From: Hydrangea macrophylla
Taxonomy: Eukaryota; Streptophyta; Magnoliopsida; Cornales; Hydrangeaceae
Reading direction: 5' to 3'
Assembly (NCBI GenBank): GCA_033977485.1
Contig: CM066984.1
Span: 27,509,501-27,573,500 of the forward strand
Length of the DNA stretch: 64,000 nucleotides
Shown here: positions 1-11,330 of the stretch, piece by piece
Numbering within the stretch: position 1 is the stretch's first letter
Layout of the letters: every line of letters starts with the position of its first letter
Notes under the pieces: model-generated
Databases searched by the model: none
Told to the model about the DNA's origin: nothing
Seen by the model: the letters and a program-made list of their open reading frames with translations, nothing else
Program-made: the position numbers and the translations under genes

Positions 1-129
1 TAGGAGAATTCAGGTATAAAACATCACTTTTGGAAAAAGTCTTCGAAAATAAGTTTCTTTAAGAAAAAGGAGGAAAGAAAAGACCTAGAAGGGGAAGTTC
101 AACAAAAACCGGCACACGGCAGAATTTTG

Positions 130-212
130 CGGCACTCAGTGAGTGCCGAACGGCATTCGGTGAGTGTCGGACGGCACTCACAGAATGCCGATTCGGCATT
201 TACTGAATGTCG
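130..212 (+). repeat. E1 LTR palindrome array 1 (21-22 bp step)
   Basis: Four degenerate dyads start at 130, 151, 172 and 194, i.e. steps of 21, 21 and 22 bp. The first unit, CGGCACTCAGTGAGTGCCG, is a palindrome but for its centre. The others keep GGCANT...GANTGCC with mainly C/T and G/A changes. The spacing is kept in the 3' LTR (54666, 54687, 54708, 54730). Confidence 0.85.
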
Positions 213-341
213 CCGACAATTTCTGGCTTCCGTTTGCTTTAACAGTCCGTATTTTGTGGTACAATACGTATTTGAATGCGGATAAAAATAAAAAATTGAT
301 AAAGTAATGCTGACTAAAACGCGGCCATTAATAATTTTCCG

Positions 342-425
342 CGGCTCTCAATAAGTGTCGCGCGGCAGTCATGGAATGCCGTCGCGGCATACACGGAGTG
401 CCTTTGCGGCACCCACTGACTGCCA
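342..425 (+). repeat. E1 LTR palindrome array 2 (21-22 bp step)
   Basis: A second group of four dyads of the same GGCA...TGCC type starts at 342, 363, 385 and 407 (steps 21, 22, 22). It ends about 130 bp upstream of the LTR TATA box, so it sits where U3 enhancer elements would lie. The matching array in the 3' LTR is near 54876-54961. Confidence 0.83.
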
Positions 426-556
426 CAAGGGAACTTTGACTGCCGCCCTGTGCAGCAGTCTGTCTATTTTCAGGAAGTACGTATTGTACCACCAAATGAG
501 ACATTTATACCTGTCTTTTACTCTGAATTTACTGAAAGTACTTGGTAATTTTTGTC

Positions 557-564
557 TATAAAAG
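557..564 (+). promoter_or_regulatory. E1 LTR TATA box
   Basis: TATAAAAG followed by a purine-rich GAGGGAGG stretch, downstream of the palindrome arrays. It is conserved at 55092 in the 3' LTR. In the inverted E6 LTR the same site reads CATAAAAG (near 59005, minus strand), a likely weakened box. Confidence 0.65.
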
Positions 565-2836
565 AGGGAGGATCTTCCTTGGGAGAGGGGGACAAAAAAA
601 AAGAAACAAGAAAATACAAGAAGTAGCTATCACTACACTAACATATATTTGAGAGAGAAAAGGGAGAACTTGAAGAAAAACTTAGAAGATCTTCAAAATA
701 TAGAAATTTGAGGATAGTTTTGGAGGTGACCCTCTAACCTTAGTTGTGTTTTCTTTCTTTTGAGCCTCTAATCTTCATGTCATTCAGTTTTTCTTGATTA
801 AGTTTTAGAGTTTGTTAAGTGAACTTGGAGGTCCTTGCTTCTAATTCTTTGATCATTCCTCTATTTTTCTTGTTATGTTCTCCTTTTGAGATTCTAGGAG
901 ATCTTCAATATCTCTCTTGAAAGCTCTTGAGTTTGATGTTTTTGAATCTCATGTAAGTTTGTACTTCACCTGGGAGCCAAAGTTTAATCATCACTTCATT
1001 TTATAAGTAAATAGATGGATTCAAGTCCATACTTATGACTTGGGTCCTCTAGCTTGATGTTTCATGGAATCCTTTCTATATTCCTTTGAGGCTCATGAGT
1101 ATTAGTCATGTCTTCATCTCCAATGACCATCAAATAGTAGGAGAAACTAGTTTTGAGTCTAAGCCCATCTCCACGGTTTAGGTTCATTATCTTGAGATTT
1201 CATGAAGTCCATTCAAACTTCTATAAAATCTACAAATACAAAGGTCTTTAGCCTCCAATGACCATCAAATTGTAGGAGAAAATGGTTTAGTTTAAGTCCA
1301 ACTTCATGGTTTAATAGTTGTGGTTAATAAACAAAAGTTGAACTTGACAATGAAACAGTGGATTCATAAACCGGTTTTAATCAAAGATTTTTAGTTCAAA
1401 ATCTAACCGTTGGAATTAAATGAAACGAACTGGAAAGTGTCAATAACATAATGCTTTACCACTGTAATTTTTGTTTTAAGAAGATTTCATGTTTAAAGTG
1501 GTTTGGTCATGAGTTTTGTAAAGTCCCTACAATCTGTCCAGAATTTCAGAACAACAACACTCTTTTGAAACAAGTAAATCGGAACCTTAATAAAGTATTT
1601 GTGACCCAAAATAATTTTTTCTAAGTAGATTAATGTGTTAGGAAATCACCCTAAAAAGAACAAAGAATTTCTTATCTTTTTACTATTTTTAAAAAATCGT
1701 GCAAGAACTCTGGACAGAAGGTTGTAGAATACTGAGTGATGTCTGGTTTTTGTCCAATTCCTGGAGATCCAACCGTTGGAACTTTGATTTATTTTTTGGG
1801 TTAGAAACAAGGCACACAGAGGCATCTTGTGTCCTAAATTCATCAAGATCAAATCACGGGAACCATGCTTTTTATTTTTTTCAAAGTTATGATCTCCTCT
1901 CAGCAATTTTCAGAATTCTGCAATAGTTTTAACCAATCTTATGAATAATGGCTTAGATGATATTTTCATGAGTTAAGGGTCAAACCATGTTTAATTAAGC
2001 TTGAATTTAAAGTTTAAGTGATCTAAATGATTGGGTATTTCATAATTTATTCTTGTTCATGTATGTATTCATCCATATGGTTTGACACTTGTAATTAGGA
2101 TTTAGTTGCTTTAGATTTAATTATATTTGATAGATTTAAGCTAGAAATTTAGGATTGTTATTTCCAACTTCATATCCTTTATATCATGTGAACTAACCCT
2201 TTGCTTTGTAGCGCTATCAAGGTACGACTTCTTGTAATCCTTTCGAGTTTATTGTAATTTCTTGATTTTATCGATTTTATCGATTTTTCAATCTCATGCG
2301 CGACACCGTAGAACTAGGATTTGCCTTATATGAATAAATGTGATTAGAGACTCTTTTAGGATTTTCTTTTGTTTGTATGCATTGCACGTTTAATATCGCT
2401 ACTGGATCCCGGGTAAGTTCTCTAGTTCCTTATTTGCATATCATATTGCTTGCTACTTGAATTACGTCGCTTTTGAATGATATTTTGTAAATTGGTAATT
2501 TTACACCATTTCGACATGCTTTTGTAATGTATATCTATACATATGTATTGATTGAGGGCATGCTTAGATTAAAAAATTTGATCAAAAGGATGTTGAGTAG
2601 AGGCCTATCGCAAGATAGGATGAGAGAGGGTGTTTTAGTCCGACGGGCTCCTTCCTCTCTCATTCCATAATCCCCGGACCTAGTTAATCTCTGGTTTCTG
2701 AAAGATCAGTTTGCTTTAAAGACGGTTTCTTAATTTTTCCTTTTAAAAATTAAGTGGCGACTCATTTGTTTTTGAACTCAAAATTTAAAAGAATTTTAAA
2801 ATAAAAGCTGTGGGTAAGAAAACTGCAATATCCACA

Positions 2837-4114
2837 ATCTGGCGACTCTGCTGGGGATCGAACCCAGAATCTCTGGTTTCGCAGACCAGGAATTCTGATT
2901 TTGGGTTTACTTGAGGATTAGACTTAAAAAATATTCTTTTAATCGAATTAATTAATCTTTGTGTGCCTGTTGCATTTCATTTGCATGTCCATCCAGTCGA
3001 TTGCACAGAACTATGACCTTGGAGGCTCGGGGCAACCCGGTCGGTCAAGTCATCATGGGACTGTGTGATCACCCTTGATCTCATACCATGATTTGGTATA
3101 TTAAGCATCCTATCGGATGTGTGTCAAGGGTCCCTTATTTGACCAAAACCCAGCTTTTGCACAGTAGTTTCTATAGAACCTTTCAATCTTAGGAAATCAA
3201 CTCTTGATTAGGATTATATGCTAGGAAGTTTTGTACGCCCGGAATGGATTACTTGAGATGATGACGATACTCGCATGATGAAAGATGTATAATATTTTAA
3301 TCACCTTTTAGAAGTTTCTCCCCGTGTTCCATGACATTTGGAGGACATGCTGAACCCTGATTATAAGATTATACTCCTCATATCATGTTTAGCTAAACAT
3401 CAATGACCTTGTATGTATCCAAATTCATGGAAAGTACGACGACAATCCGGTCATGTGATCCCCCCTACCCAAAGAATTTCTTTCCCCTAGGCTTTCAATC
3501 ATCCTTTCAAAAGGAAAAAAATATTTTGAGTTCACCTTTCGATTAAAATTCCCAAAACAACCTTTGTTAAGGCATATTTCCACTTGATCATCTTCAAAAG
3601 AAAAATTCGAAAATCCTTGAAATTATTTTTGGGAAGAATGATTTTCGAAATAAAAAAAAAAAACCAATCATTTTTTGTTTAATACGCTCAAAAGCATTCT
3701 CAAGGATTGTTTTCAAAAGCCTTTTTACCACCCAAAAAATGCTTTTCAAATAAATTTTTAAAAAGTTTTGAATATCCAACCTTTGAGAAGGTAGTAAGGA
3801 TCACAATGAGAGGAGAAATTAGAGCACTTGACATGGGTGAGGATCTTATGTGCTTATGTGCTTATGTGTTAGGATTAGGATTTTCTCCTTTTTGGGCATA
3901 AAGAGTAGGCACACACGCACACATGCATTGCATCCGCGTGATATACAAAAGGAAAGATTTTTGTTTAAATGTCTTTGTATGATAAAAGGAAGATAAAGAG
4001 ATTTTAAAAGGAAAAATTTCAAAATTTGTTGTAGGAGCAAAAATAGCATCTAGATCAAGTTAAGCCTGGTTTAGGGATCCCACGGCAAGGCTGGTAAGAA
4101 GACAAGGCGCTAAC
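2837..4114 (+). other. E1 untranslated leader
   Basis: Stretch between 5' LTR and gag. Apart from the primer-binding site I see no credible ORF; short ORFs on both strands have no coding character. Some Ogre elements carry an extra ORF here; this copy does not. A poly-A run sits near 3652-3663. Confidence 0.6.
2840..2889 (+). promoter_or_regulatory. E1 primer-binding site (tRNA-Arg), extended into the tRNA 3' half
   Basis: The first 19 bases, TGGCGACTCTGCTGGGGAT, complement the 3' end of a tRNA-Arg, the usual primer of Tat/Ogre elements. The complement does not stop there. On the minus strand the segment reads as an anticodon arm (stem CTGGT/ACCAG, loop CTGCGAA), a 5-nt variable loop, a perfect T arm (CTGGG-TTCGATC-CCCAG) and the acceptor strand with CCA. 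About 50 nt of tRNA are therefore mirrored; an ordinary site covers about 18. Confidence 0.82.
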
Positions 4115-5586
4115 ATGACTGAGGAAAGAAACAACGAGGAAACGGCTGGGCTAAGAACACTGGTAGAACAACAAGCGGAGCAAATGAGGCGACAGGCCGA
4201 AAACATGAACCGCATGATGGAGATGATAGAAGAGCTGAGTCATCGACTACCACCTGTAATTCCACTTGTTATGGACCCACCTTTGGGAGGAGGAGAGGAA
4301 GATTGGTTTGATGATCAGGAGGCGCAATGGACTGATGCACTACGGGCCAACAGGGACAGAGAGAAAGCTGAAAAGGAGAAGTTACTAACTGAGAAATAGA
4401 GAAGTTGGAAAGGGTGATGCGCAAGGCTCAGGGAGTTGATACCTATCTGATGGAACTGGAAGGGTTGTATGACGGAGTACGTGAGGCACTGCCTGTCGGG
4501 TTTAAGATGCCGATTTTTGACAAATTTGATGGGACCGGCAATCCTCACAGCCATGTAAGAATGTGTATTGGGGCTTTCCAACCAAGCGGCTTGAGCACAA
4601 CCATGATGGCGGTCCTATTCCAACAAACTTTAACTGGAGCTGCTCTATCCTGGTATCTTACTCTCGAATCAAGCAAAACTAGGGTGTGGGAGAAAGTGAT
4701 CAAAGCATTTGTGGCACAGTACGAGTACAATCAAGATTTAGATGTCACTGTCCGAGATCTGGAGACCACTAAGCGAGGGAGCAAAGAATCATTCGCCAAA
4801 TACCTGAGCAGATGGAGGGGAAAGGCAGCTAAAATGGAGCAAAGGCCGTATGAGAAGGACCAGATCCGAATGCTGATGAAGAATCTACAGCCATTGTACC
4901 AAGAAGAGATGAGATTCTAGTCGATCAACATCTTTGCTGAGGTTTTCGATGTCAGGACAAGGATAGAGGATGCAATCTAAGAAGAGGTAATCAAGAAAGA
5001 GGAGCAACCAAACCGGTACAGGAGGCCAAACTATGGATCTAACGGAGGACAAGCGGGTGGTCACCCTGGCCCCACCGATGTCAATGCACTAAATGGGCCA
5101 GAAAGGAAATTCTACATAGCACCGAGGAGAGGAGGGGATAAAGCACCAAGGAAGTTCTCAGATTTGGGAGTGTCACTGTCAACCGCCCTCGATAGGCTGT
5201 TAGCTAAGGGGCATCTCCGTCAGTTGGAACCTCGACCTCTACCAAGTCCGCTTCCGCCAAATTTTCAAGGGGACCTCTTTTGTAAATTTCATCAGCAGAA
5301 GGGTCACTCAACGGACAAGTGTATGAGATTAAGACACGAGATTCAGGACCTCAATGATAACAAGGTAATTTCAGAACCCCCCACCAAAGCTCCGAATGTA
5401 ACTAGAAATCCGCTTCCGAATCATCGAGCTGTGCCACCACCGCAGGGCCTTTATCTCTTGGGGATAGAAGAAGCAACCTTTGATCCGTCCAGGCTAATCA
5501 CTAAGGCTGGGACACCAAGAAAGCCATACCAACTACCTGAGGATTTGACAATTTGTGCTTTGGAGGATCAGCCAAAGGAGAATTAA
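4115..5586 (+). pseudogene. gag: E1 gag (Tat type), broken
   Basis: Capsid/nucleocapsid gene of E1. The N-terminal part (4115-4399) is charged and probably coiled-coil; it ends at a stop and the reading moves to another frame at about 4400. The Retrotrans_gag core follows (4405-4920), with the DKFDGTGNPHSH start and the ALSWY and SFAKYLSRWRGKA blocks seen in this family. Stops at 4918-4920 and near 4978 interrupt the frame. The C-terminal part contains a zinc-knuckle variant spaced C-X2-H-X4-H-X4-C (5279-5322), a CHHC rather than CCHC form. The frame runs on into protease after a stop at 5584. Identity as Tat gag is firm; function is lost. Confidence 0.85.
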
Positions 5587-6480
5587 ATGGGACAGTCAGA
5601 CTGGTGGATTCAAGGGAGTGACAGTCGAGACGAGAACCAGGTAGAAGATGATCTTTGGTACGAGAGCGACAAAGAAACAGAGGTGGTGGAGGGTACTTTG
5701 AAAGTTGATTCAAAAGTTGAGAATCTGTGGGCAAGGGAAGAAGTCAGTCATTTAACTCGGTCTGGCAGACACTTTAAACCGCATGAGCTAGAGGAGGATC
5801 ATCCGGGGAGAGATCTAGACAAAGGAAAAGGGAAGATGAATGAAGAAGAGGAAGAAGACAGGGTTCTGAATCAGATGAAGAAAACTCATGCTAACATCAC
5901 TGTTTGGGGATTGCTGATTGCCTCCAAACGCCATAGGCAGGCGGTCCTAGACGCTCTGAACCAAGCTAACGTATCTATCGACACCACCACGGAGGACCTC
6001 ATAGGGCTGATCGGCAAAATTTCGACTTTGGCTATTACTTTCTCGTCAAATGACTTGCCTCCTGGAGGGCCCGTTCGCAACAAACCGTTATATGTCACTG
6101 TCGAATGCTTGGGGAACGTCGTGCCTGCTTGCCTGGTTGACAATGGGTCGGCTCTCAACGTGTGTCCCTTCCGAACGGCTAAGCGAATGGGCCTGGATAA
6201 GTCAACATTTACACCATCTGAGCAAAGGGTAAGAGCCTACGACAACACCCAGAGAACGGTCATGGGGATAGTCCTTCTTCGTCTCGTTATCGGCCCTTTT
6301 GGAAAATAAGCTGAATTCCAGGTCATCGATATCCCCGCTTCCTTCAACCTGCTGCTAGGTAGGCCTTGGTTGGACAGTTTGGGTGCTATACCGTCAACAA
6401 TCCATCAGAAGGTTAAGTATGTCTAGGAGAATAAAGTCTATGATATTCTCGAGGATAGCTGGGTTCGTTCGCCCAAAACA
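5587..6480 (+). pseudogene. pro: E1 linker and aspartic protease, broken
   Basis: The first ~300 bp encode an acidic linker containing LTRSGRHFKPH (5755-5787), a block also present in E6. The pepsin-like retroviral protease follows, with the active-site motif LVDNGSA near 6136-6156 (DNG in place of the commoner DTG/DSG, as is frequent in Tat elements). The frame has an in-frame TAA at 6307. Beyond it the same frame continues with the block ending LLLGRPW (about 6352-6369) and further stops near 6424 and 6481. The enzyme would have processed the Gag-Pol polyprotein; this copy cannot. Confidence 0.83.
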
Positions 6481-6504
6481 TGATCAAGCGCACCGGTTCT
6501 AGAA

Positions 6505-7583
6505 TTGCAACTACAAGAAGAAGAATCAAAAAAAGGAGGGTTCGAGTTCATCAGCATGCTAGAAGAGGAAAAGCCAAAAGAGTTTCTGCCACTCCATTTT
6601 GATCAGTATGCCAGTCCACTGGTCGCAGGGATCATGAAGAGAATGGATTTCTTTCCAGGATTAGGATTGGGGAAGAACCTTCAGGGCCTGCCTGAATTTC
6701 CAAGAATCCCTACTCAGACTCACACTCACACTCACGGCCTGGGGTACCAGCCGAAAAAGAAGGAACTGAGGGCAAAGAAGAAGGCAGTCGATGCGCCACT
6801 AGACCCTTACCTAAAGACGCTCAATGGATATTTTATGAAGGAAGGAGAAGATTTCCCCTTATGTGGATTTCCAGAACCATGGATGGACTAAAAAGACAAA
6901 TGTCTAAAGCTGGGGTTCGAGTTCTTTTTCTCCCATGAATTCTCCAAGTACAAAGACCCATTTCTACAAATGCCTGAAAGTCTGTTACCATCAACGATTG
7001 GATTGGTGTACTGGACGGACCGGTCATGCAGAACCTGTTGAGCGAAGGAGGGACAAAAGCTGAAGGAAAAGGGAAGGAAGATAAGGGCCTGGAAGTCGAG
7101 GCTAAAGAGGGGAATGTTGAGGATGTGCTGGAAGAAGAGCCAAAGAAAGAAGAGGAAGAACTAAAGGAAGAAGAGAAGACAGAAACCGGGGGATTGCCAG
7201 GTCGTAACACTATAGAGCTCAAGCAGGGGGCCAACAAGGATTGAGGCTTTGAGTCTAGTGATAAGTATCCCCCTCTCACCCAGAGTCTGTAATGGCCCAA
7301 ATGAGGCATCTTACTATTGCTATGTCTGTTGTAATCACTCCTAACAAAATCAATGAAAGTATGACTGATTCCGTCTACTCGAATGCGCTTAATGAATGTG
7401 ATGAATGTGAAATACCTGATGAATTGAAAAAATTAGTTGAAAAAGAAAATGAATCTACATGCAAAATCATAGAGAACACCCTAACAATTAATCTGGGAAA
7501 TGAAGACAACCCTCAAAATGTTGTTATTGGCTCAACACTTAGCAATAAAGAAAGCAAAAAACTAATCAATCTATTGAATGAAT
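6505..7583 (+). pseudogene. E1 protease-RT linker with G-patch-like motif
   Basis: In the gag/protease frame, 6505-6891 encodes a segment with a G-patch signature: FFPGLGLGKNLQG, then a histidine/threonine run from a CACACT repeat, then GLGYQPKKK. A stop at 6889 and a shift of frame follow. 6892-7244 is highly charged (Glu/Lys runs). 7292-7583 (another frame) is an acidic segment that leads into RT. Insertion of E2 after 7583 cuts this ORF; the downstream RT frame at 30454 is in phase with it once E2 is ignored, so the frame was open when E2 inserted. E6 carries the equivalent linker at 61002-61640. Confidence 0.7.
7579..7583. repeat. Target-site duplication of E2, left copy
   Basis: TGAAT, repeated exactly at 30449-30453 on the other side of E2. 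It proves that everything between is one (nested) insertion into E1. Confidence 0.95.
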
Positions 7584-7942
7584 TGTAACACCCCGTAATT
7601 TTTAAGATATAAATATTTATTTTTATATGTTAATATGGTCACCCGAATTTTTATATGTGATAAATTAGCTATGGGTATTGATGTTTATGGTTACATATCT
7701 ATGTGTATTAATTTTTTTAGTACAAATTACGATGTGAATATTTTTATAAACTTAAGTACCTGGGCCATAGGTACCCAATGGGTAACTCATTTTAGTACTT
7801 TGCAATGCATTTTGGGGTCATATGATGTATCTTTATGAAGGGGTAAAAATAAAAACGGGATTATGTCTTGTTAACCCTATATTAGTTCTCCCAACAATAC
7901 ATTCACCCCTACTATCTAAACCCTAGCCCCCAATACACTTCT

Positions 7943-8020
<78 letters not shown>

Positions 8021-10212
8021 AGAAGAAGAAGAAGAAGAAGAAGAAGAAGAAGAAGAAGAAGAAGAATGAGAAGAAGAAGAGAACAAGAGAGGACAATAGG
8101 GACTCCAAACCTTTGGCTTGCTTAATCATCATCAACATTGAAGCCATAAATCGGTGAGTTAACTTGTTATTTACTTTCAATCTTGTTTGATTGAAAATTT
8201 AAATGTATAGAATATTAAATTAGTATGGTTATGGATTATGATATTTAGGTTTTTTTTACAATGATTGAAGTTGTGATTTGAGATTTATAGATGAGCATTG
8301 AACATACATTTGAGCAATTATTCAATTTTCAGATTTGGGATTTTTACGGATCAGATTTTAGTAGAAAATTCATAATAAATCATACGTTGGAGTTTTCATG
8401 ATTCTGTTCACATAGGCCTGTAGGAAACGCAATTCTGCACAACTTTCGTCTAATAGCATTTTTCCCAATTCTGCACCGTTTGGGCAGCAAGATTATATTA
8501 CAGTAGCAGTGAATGGTAACTCCGAATTTCGAATTTATGTTTATGAAAATTGTTAGAGATGTTTCTTTGTGCGGAATTATTATGAGGAATAATTTTAGTC
8601 CATGTTGGTTTTGGGACTGTTTAATGTAAGGGTCTGTTTAGAACTGTTTTAAATAGTATTCTTGAGTGTCGATTTTATATGCTATGTGTTAAGAACCCCA
8701 ACTTATTCTATGTGTGGTATTAAATAATTATTATGAAAATACTACGCCAGAGACTTGAATAGAATTTTGGCAAAAAAAGGTCTTATCGTGAATAATCGGA
8801 TAATGATATTCCATGGAATAAATGATAAATTCCCGAAGTGGTTAATGACGTGATTAAACCCTCATGAATGGGTACTTATGATAATTAACGTAGATGGTAA
8901 GAAACTGGGAAAAGACCTTAGTGTTCACTACTCCCCGTTGTTCTGTTAATGTTTTTGGTAGCTCGCACTCTTTTGCCAGTGGCTTCGTGATCAAGCTGGC
9001 TTAAGAATTGTTGAGTGTACTTTTTGCCAGTGGCTTCGTGATCAAGCTAGCCTAAGCCTTATGCTCGGCTTATATTGTATAGACGTCTAGGCATATTGAC
9101 CGGCCTTCCATTGTGTATACCTGGTTTGGTTGATACCCCAACCAAACTGGCACCGGAGTGGGTGTTGGTAGTATGTTCGGGCACACATGGTATATATGTG
9201 TGGGCTGTACCATGGAGGGTGGCCAAGTGGTGAACCTAAGGAACACAAAGATAATTAAAGGCTAATAAATAATGACAATGAAGTATTTCATAAGACTGAT
9301 AAGTTTGGAATAATTAATGCGACGTTTAAGTTAGAATGTGAAAATGTTGTTTACTGACTTGTTTGCTTGGTTTGTGATAATTATAAGGGCGGACTCACCA
9401 TAGATATCCGGTAAGTATTCAGTTGTGTTTATTCGGGGTTGGAGGCACTGCCACCACATTGAAGGAAACTACCGTTCTGTCCTGAATGTGCGTGGAACTA
9501 CTGTTCTAACCCGACATGAATTATGTGTGATGGCATTGTTTATTTTCTGTGCAACGATATTGTATGATATGAGGTGGTTATGTTTTTCTTTGCGAGTACT
9601 TTTGGGAGTCTATGGGACACCGTTGTTTCCTAAGACTCGTTTTATATTTTTTTGTTAACTCATACCAGTATTTATATACTGACCTGGGTGCGTAATGCAT
9701 TCGGGGTGTTTATATATGAAACGTAGTCGAATGTATATGTAGCTTTAGTATTTGGAGATTTTCTTTGGAGATTCGTTTTGGGTGAAGAGATTGTCGCGGT
9801 GTTGTTTATTATTAGAGTTGTGCTTTTTTTTTCTGTTTTACTTTATTTTATTTCTTGGCATTGTGGGCCATGTTGTATTTTATTATTTTGGGGTTATGGA
9901 CGATTGTAGTAGCTCTGATTCAAGTTTTGTAAAAGTGTGGATTTCTTATTTTGTTCTGGCAACAGAATTCTCTTTATTATTGTAAATTGTAATTTAGAAT
10001 TTTATCATGGAGATCTCAATGAATATGATTAATTTTTTTTTTGTTACTTAAAGTTTGTGAATTATTTTAAAGAGGAACACTTTTCAGCAAAGTTTACTAT
10101 TTCAAATGTGTGACAAGTTGATTGGTTTTTACTCTCAGATTTTTGGGCAATTAAATACTGGTTGGGATATTATTGAATGGGTATTTGATTGTCTAAAAAT
10201 CGGGGTGTGACA
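7584..10212 (+). repeat. E2 left LTR
   Basis: 2629 bp, TG...CA ends. Contains a CA/GA/GAA microsatellite block. Relative to the right LTR it lacks about 107 bp (present at 11504-11610) that are flanked by a TTAAGT direct repeat. It also carries an extra ~52-bp tandem copy around 8965-9055 (the CCAGTGGCTTCGTGATCAAG motif occurs twice). ORFs inside have no coding character. Confidence 0.92.
7945..8066. repeat. Compound microsatellite (AC)n(AG)n(GAA)n
   Basis: About 36 bp of AC, 36 bp of AG and 50 bp of GAA in a row. The same site in the right LTR (11806-11871) is about half as long, so the tract has changed length since insertion. Confidence 0.95.
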
Positions 10213-11330
10213 GTTTGGTATCAGAGCTTAAGGTTAGCTTAGCGAGTCTAAGTGATTATCAGATCGTGGTTTATGGGCTTGTCAGAGTTTTAGGTTTGTG
10301 AATTTCTTTGGGATTGGGAGTATGTGCTACTACGTGATTCTTGTTGCTATGTGCTTTGTAATGTGAATAATGTCTTTATATCTTAGTAATAGTTTGTGAA
10401 CCGTATGCTCGTACATATTAATTTGCTTCCTTGCTTGGTATTAACTGCATGTTATTTTTTAGACCAAGTATGAGCATATAGGATAATGGTTAAATTTGCA
10501 TGTTAGTGCATGTATCTTGTATTGGTATATTGGGGTTGTATCGAGGGGAGTTCTATTTTCGTTTATGGAATAGTTATGTTGGTGAATACGATGGACTTGA
10601 GAAATTTTGTACGGCAATTGGAGGCAAGGAATGGATTTCTGGATTTCTTATGTTATCAACTGGTTTTCTAGCCTTCTCTTCTCTATTGATTATTATGGTT
10701 TTCTGAAGCGGATTCTATTACTATTGGTATTCTGGGATTTCTTATCTATCAACGGGTATTTTGGATTTCTTATTATGAAGCTGGTATTATCGGCTGATAT
10801 TCTACTACTACATCTATCGTATCTCTCAACATGGAATTTCTATGCCTTATTCTTTTTCGGGAGTGTATATTGAGCCAGAGGTTTTCTTATATCTACAACA
10901 GCTTATTAATTTGGACGGGTATTCTTATTCATAGTGAAAGGTTCTGAATGATCTTGAGTTATACATTTGAGTTGTAAGTATTGGGTATCCCGAGTAGTAG
11001 GAGTTCGGGACATGGTAAGAGGTAAACATGAGCAATTAGTTAAATCATTGATTAAATGTGAGCATGTTACATGCATAATTTATATTCACAATCTTTGCAT
11101 CAAACATTATGTTGTTGATTACCTTTTGACGATTAATTATACGAAATAAAGTATATATGATGGTTTCCTTGTTTGGATTAGTCGCTCGGTGTACTTGGTC
11201 TCGTATGGTTGAGAGTTAAAACGTAATCACAATTTTGTATGAAATTGCGTGCTTAATTTTATTCCTAATTGTTTTGTACATATAACGTTGCTTCAAATTT
11301 CGGGACGAAATTTCTTTAAGGAGTGTAGAA
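10213..11330 (+). other. E2 internal region, non-coding
   Basis: 1118 bp between the LTRs. Short ORFs (68-88 codons) overlap in different frames, are rich in Phe/Leu/Tyr from T-rich DNA, and match no gag or pol motif. The last 50 bp hold the GGGACGAAATTTC block followed by a weak purine tract (AAGGAGTGTAGAA) that would prime plus-strand synthesis. Confidence 0.8.
10216..10228 (+). promoter_or_regulatory. E2 primer-binding site (initiator Met tRNA)
   Basis: TGGTATCAGAGCT, the usual complement of the plant initiator tRNA-Met 3' end, starting 3 bp after the left LTR. Confidence 0.85.

Larger units (their letters stand above)
1..2836 (+). repeat. E1 5' LTR, truncated by window edge
   Basis: Base 1 aligns with base 54537 of the 3' LTR, so about 154 bp are missing on the left. 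The LTR ends in CCACA at 2836, directly before the primer-binding site. Compared by eye with the 3' copy it differs by scattered, mostly transition changes (roughly 6% in the first 240 bp). It holds two palindrome arrays, a TATA box at 557 and no gene. A third related LTR lies inverted at 56749-59719. Confidence 0.9.

Noticed and set aside
355..561. Short ORF in the E1 LTR, repeated near 54890
   Set aside because: It crosses the palindrome array and TATA box; no coding character.
1646..1926. Overlapping ORFs on both strands of E1/E6 LTRs
   Set aside because: Kept only because the LTR is repeated; they are within LTR DNA, shift between copies and match nothing.
2780..2930. A tRNA-Arg gene on the minus strand
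   Set aside because: Anticodon and T arms are perfect but no D arm or 5' acceptor strand can be found, and the segment sits exactly at the primer-binding position.
7941..8180. ORF with long Phe, Ser/Leu and Val/Cys runs
   Set aside because: Pure microsatellite translation.
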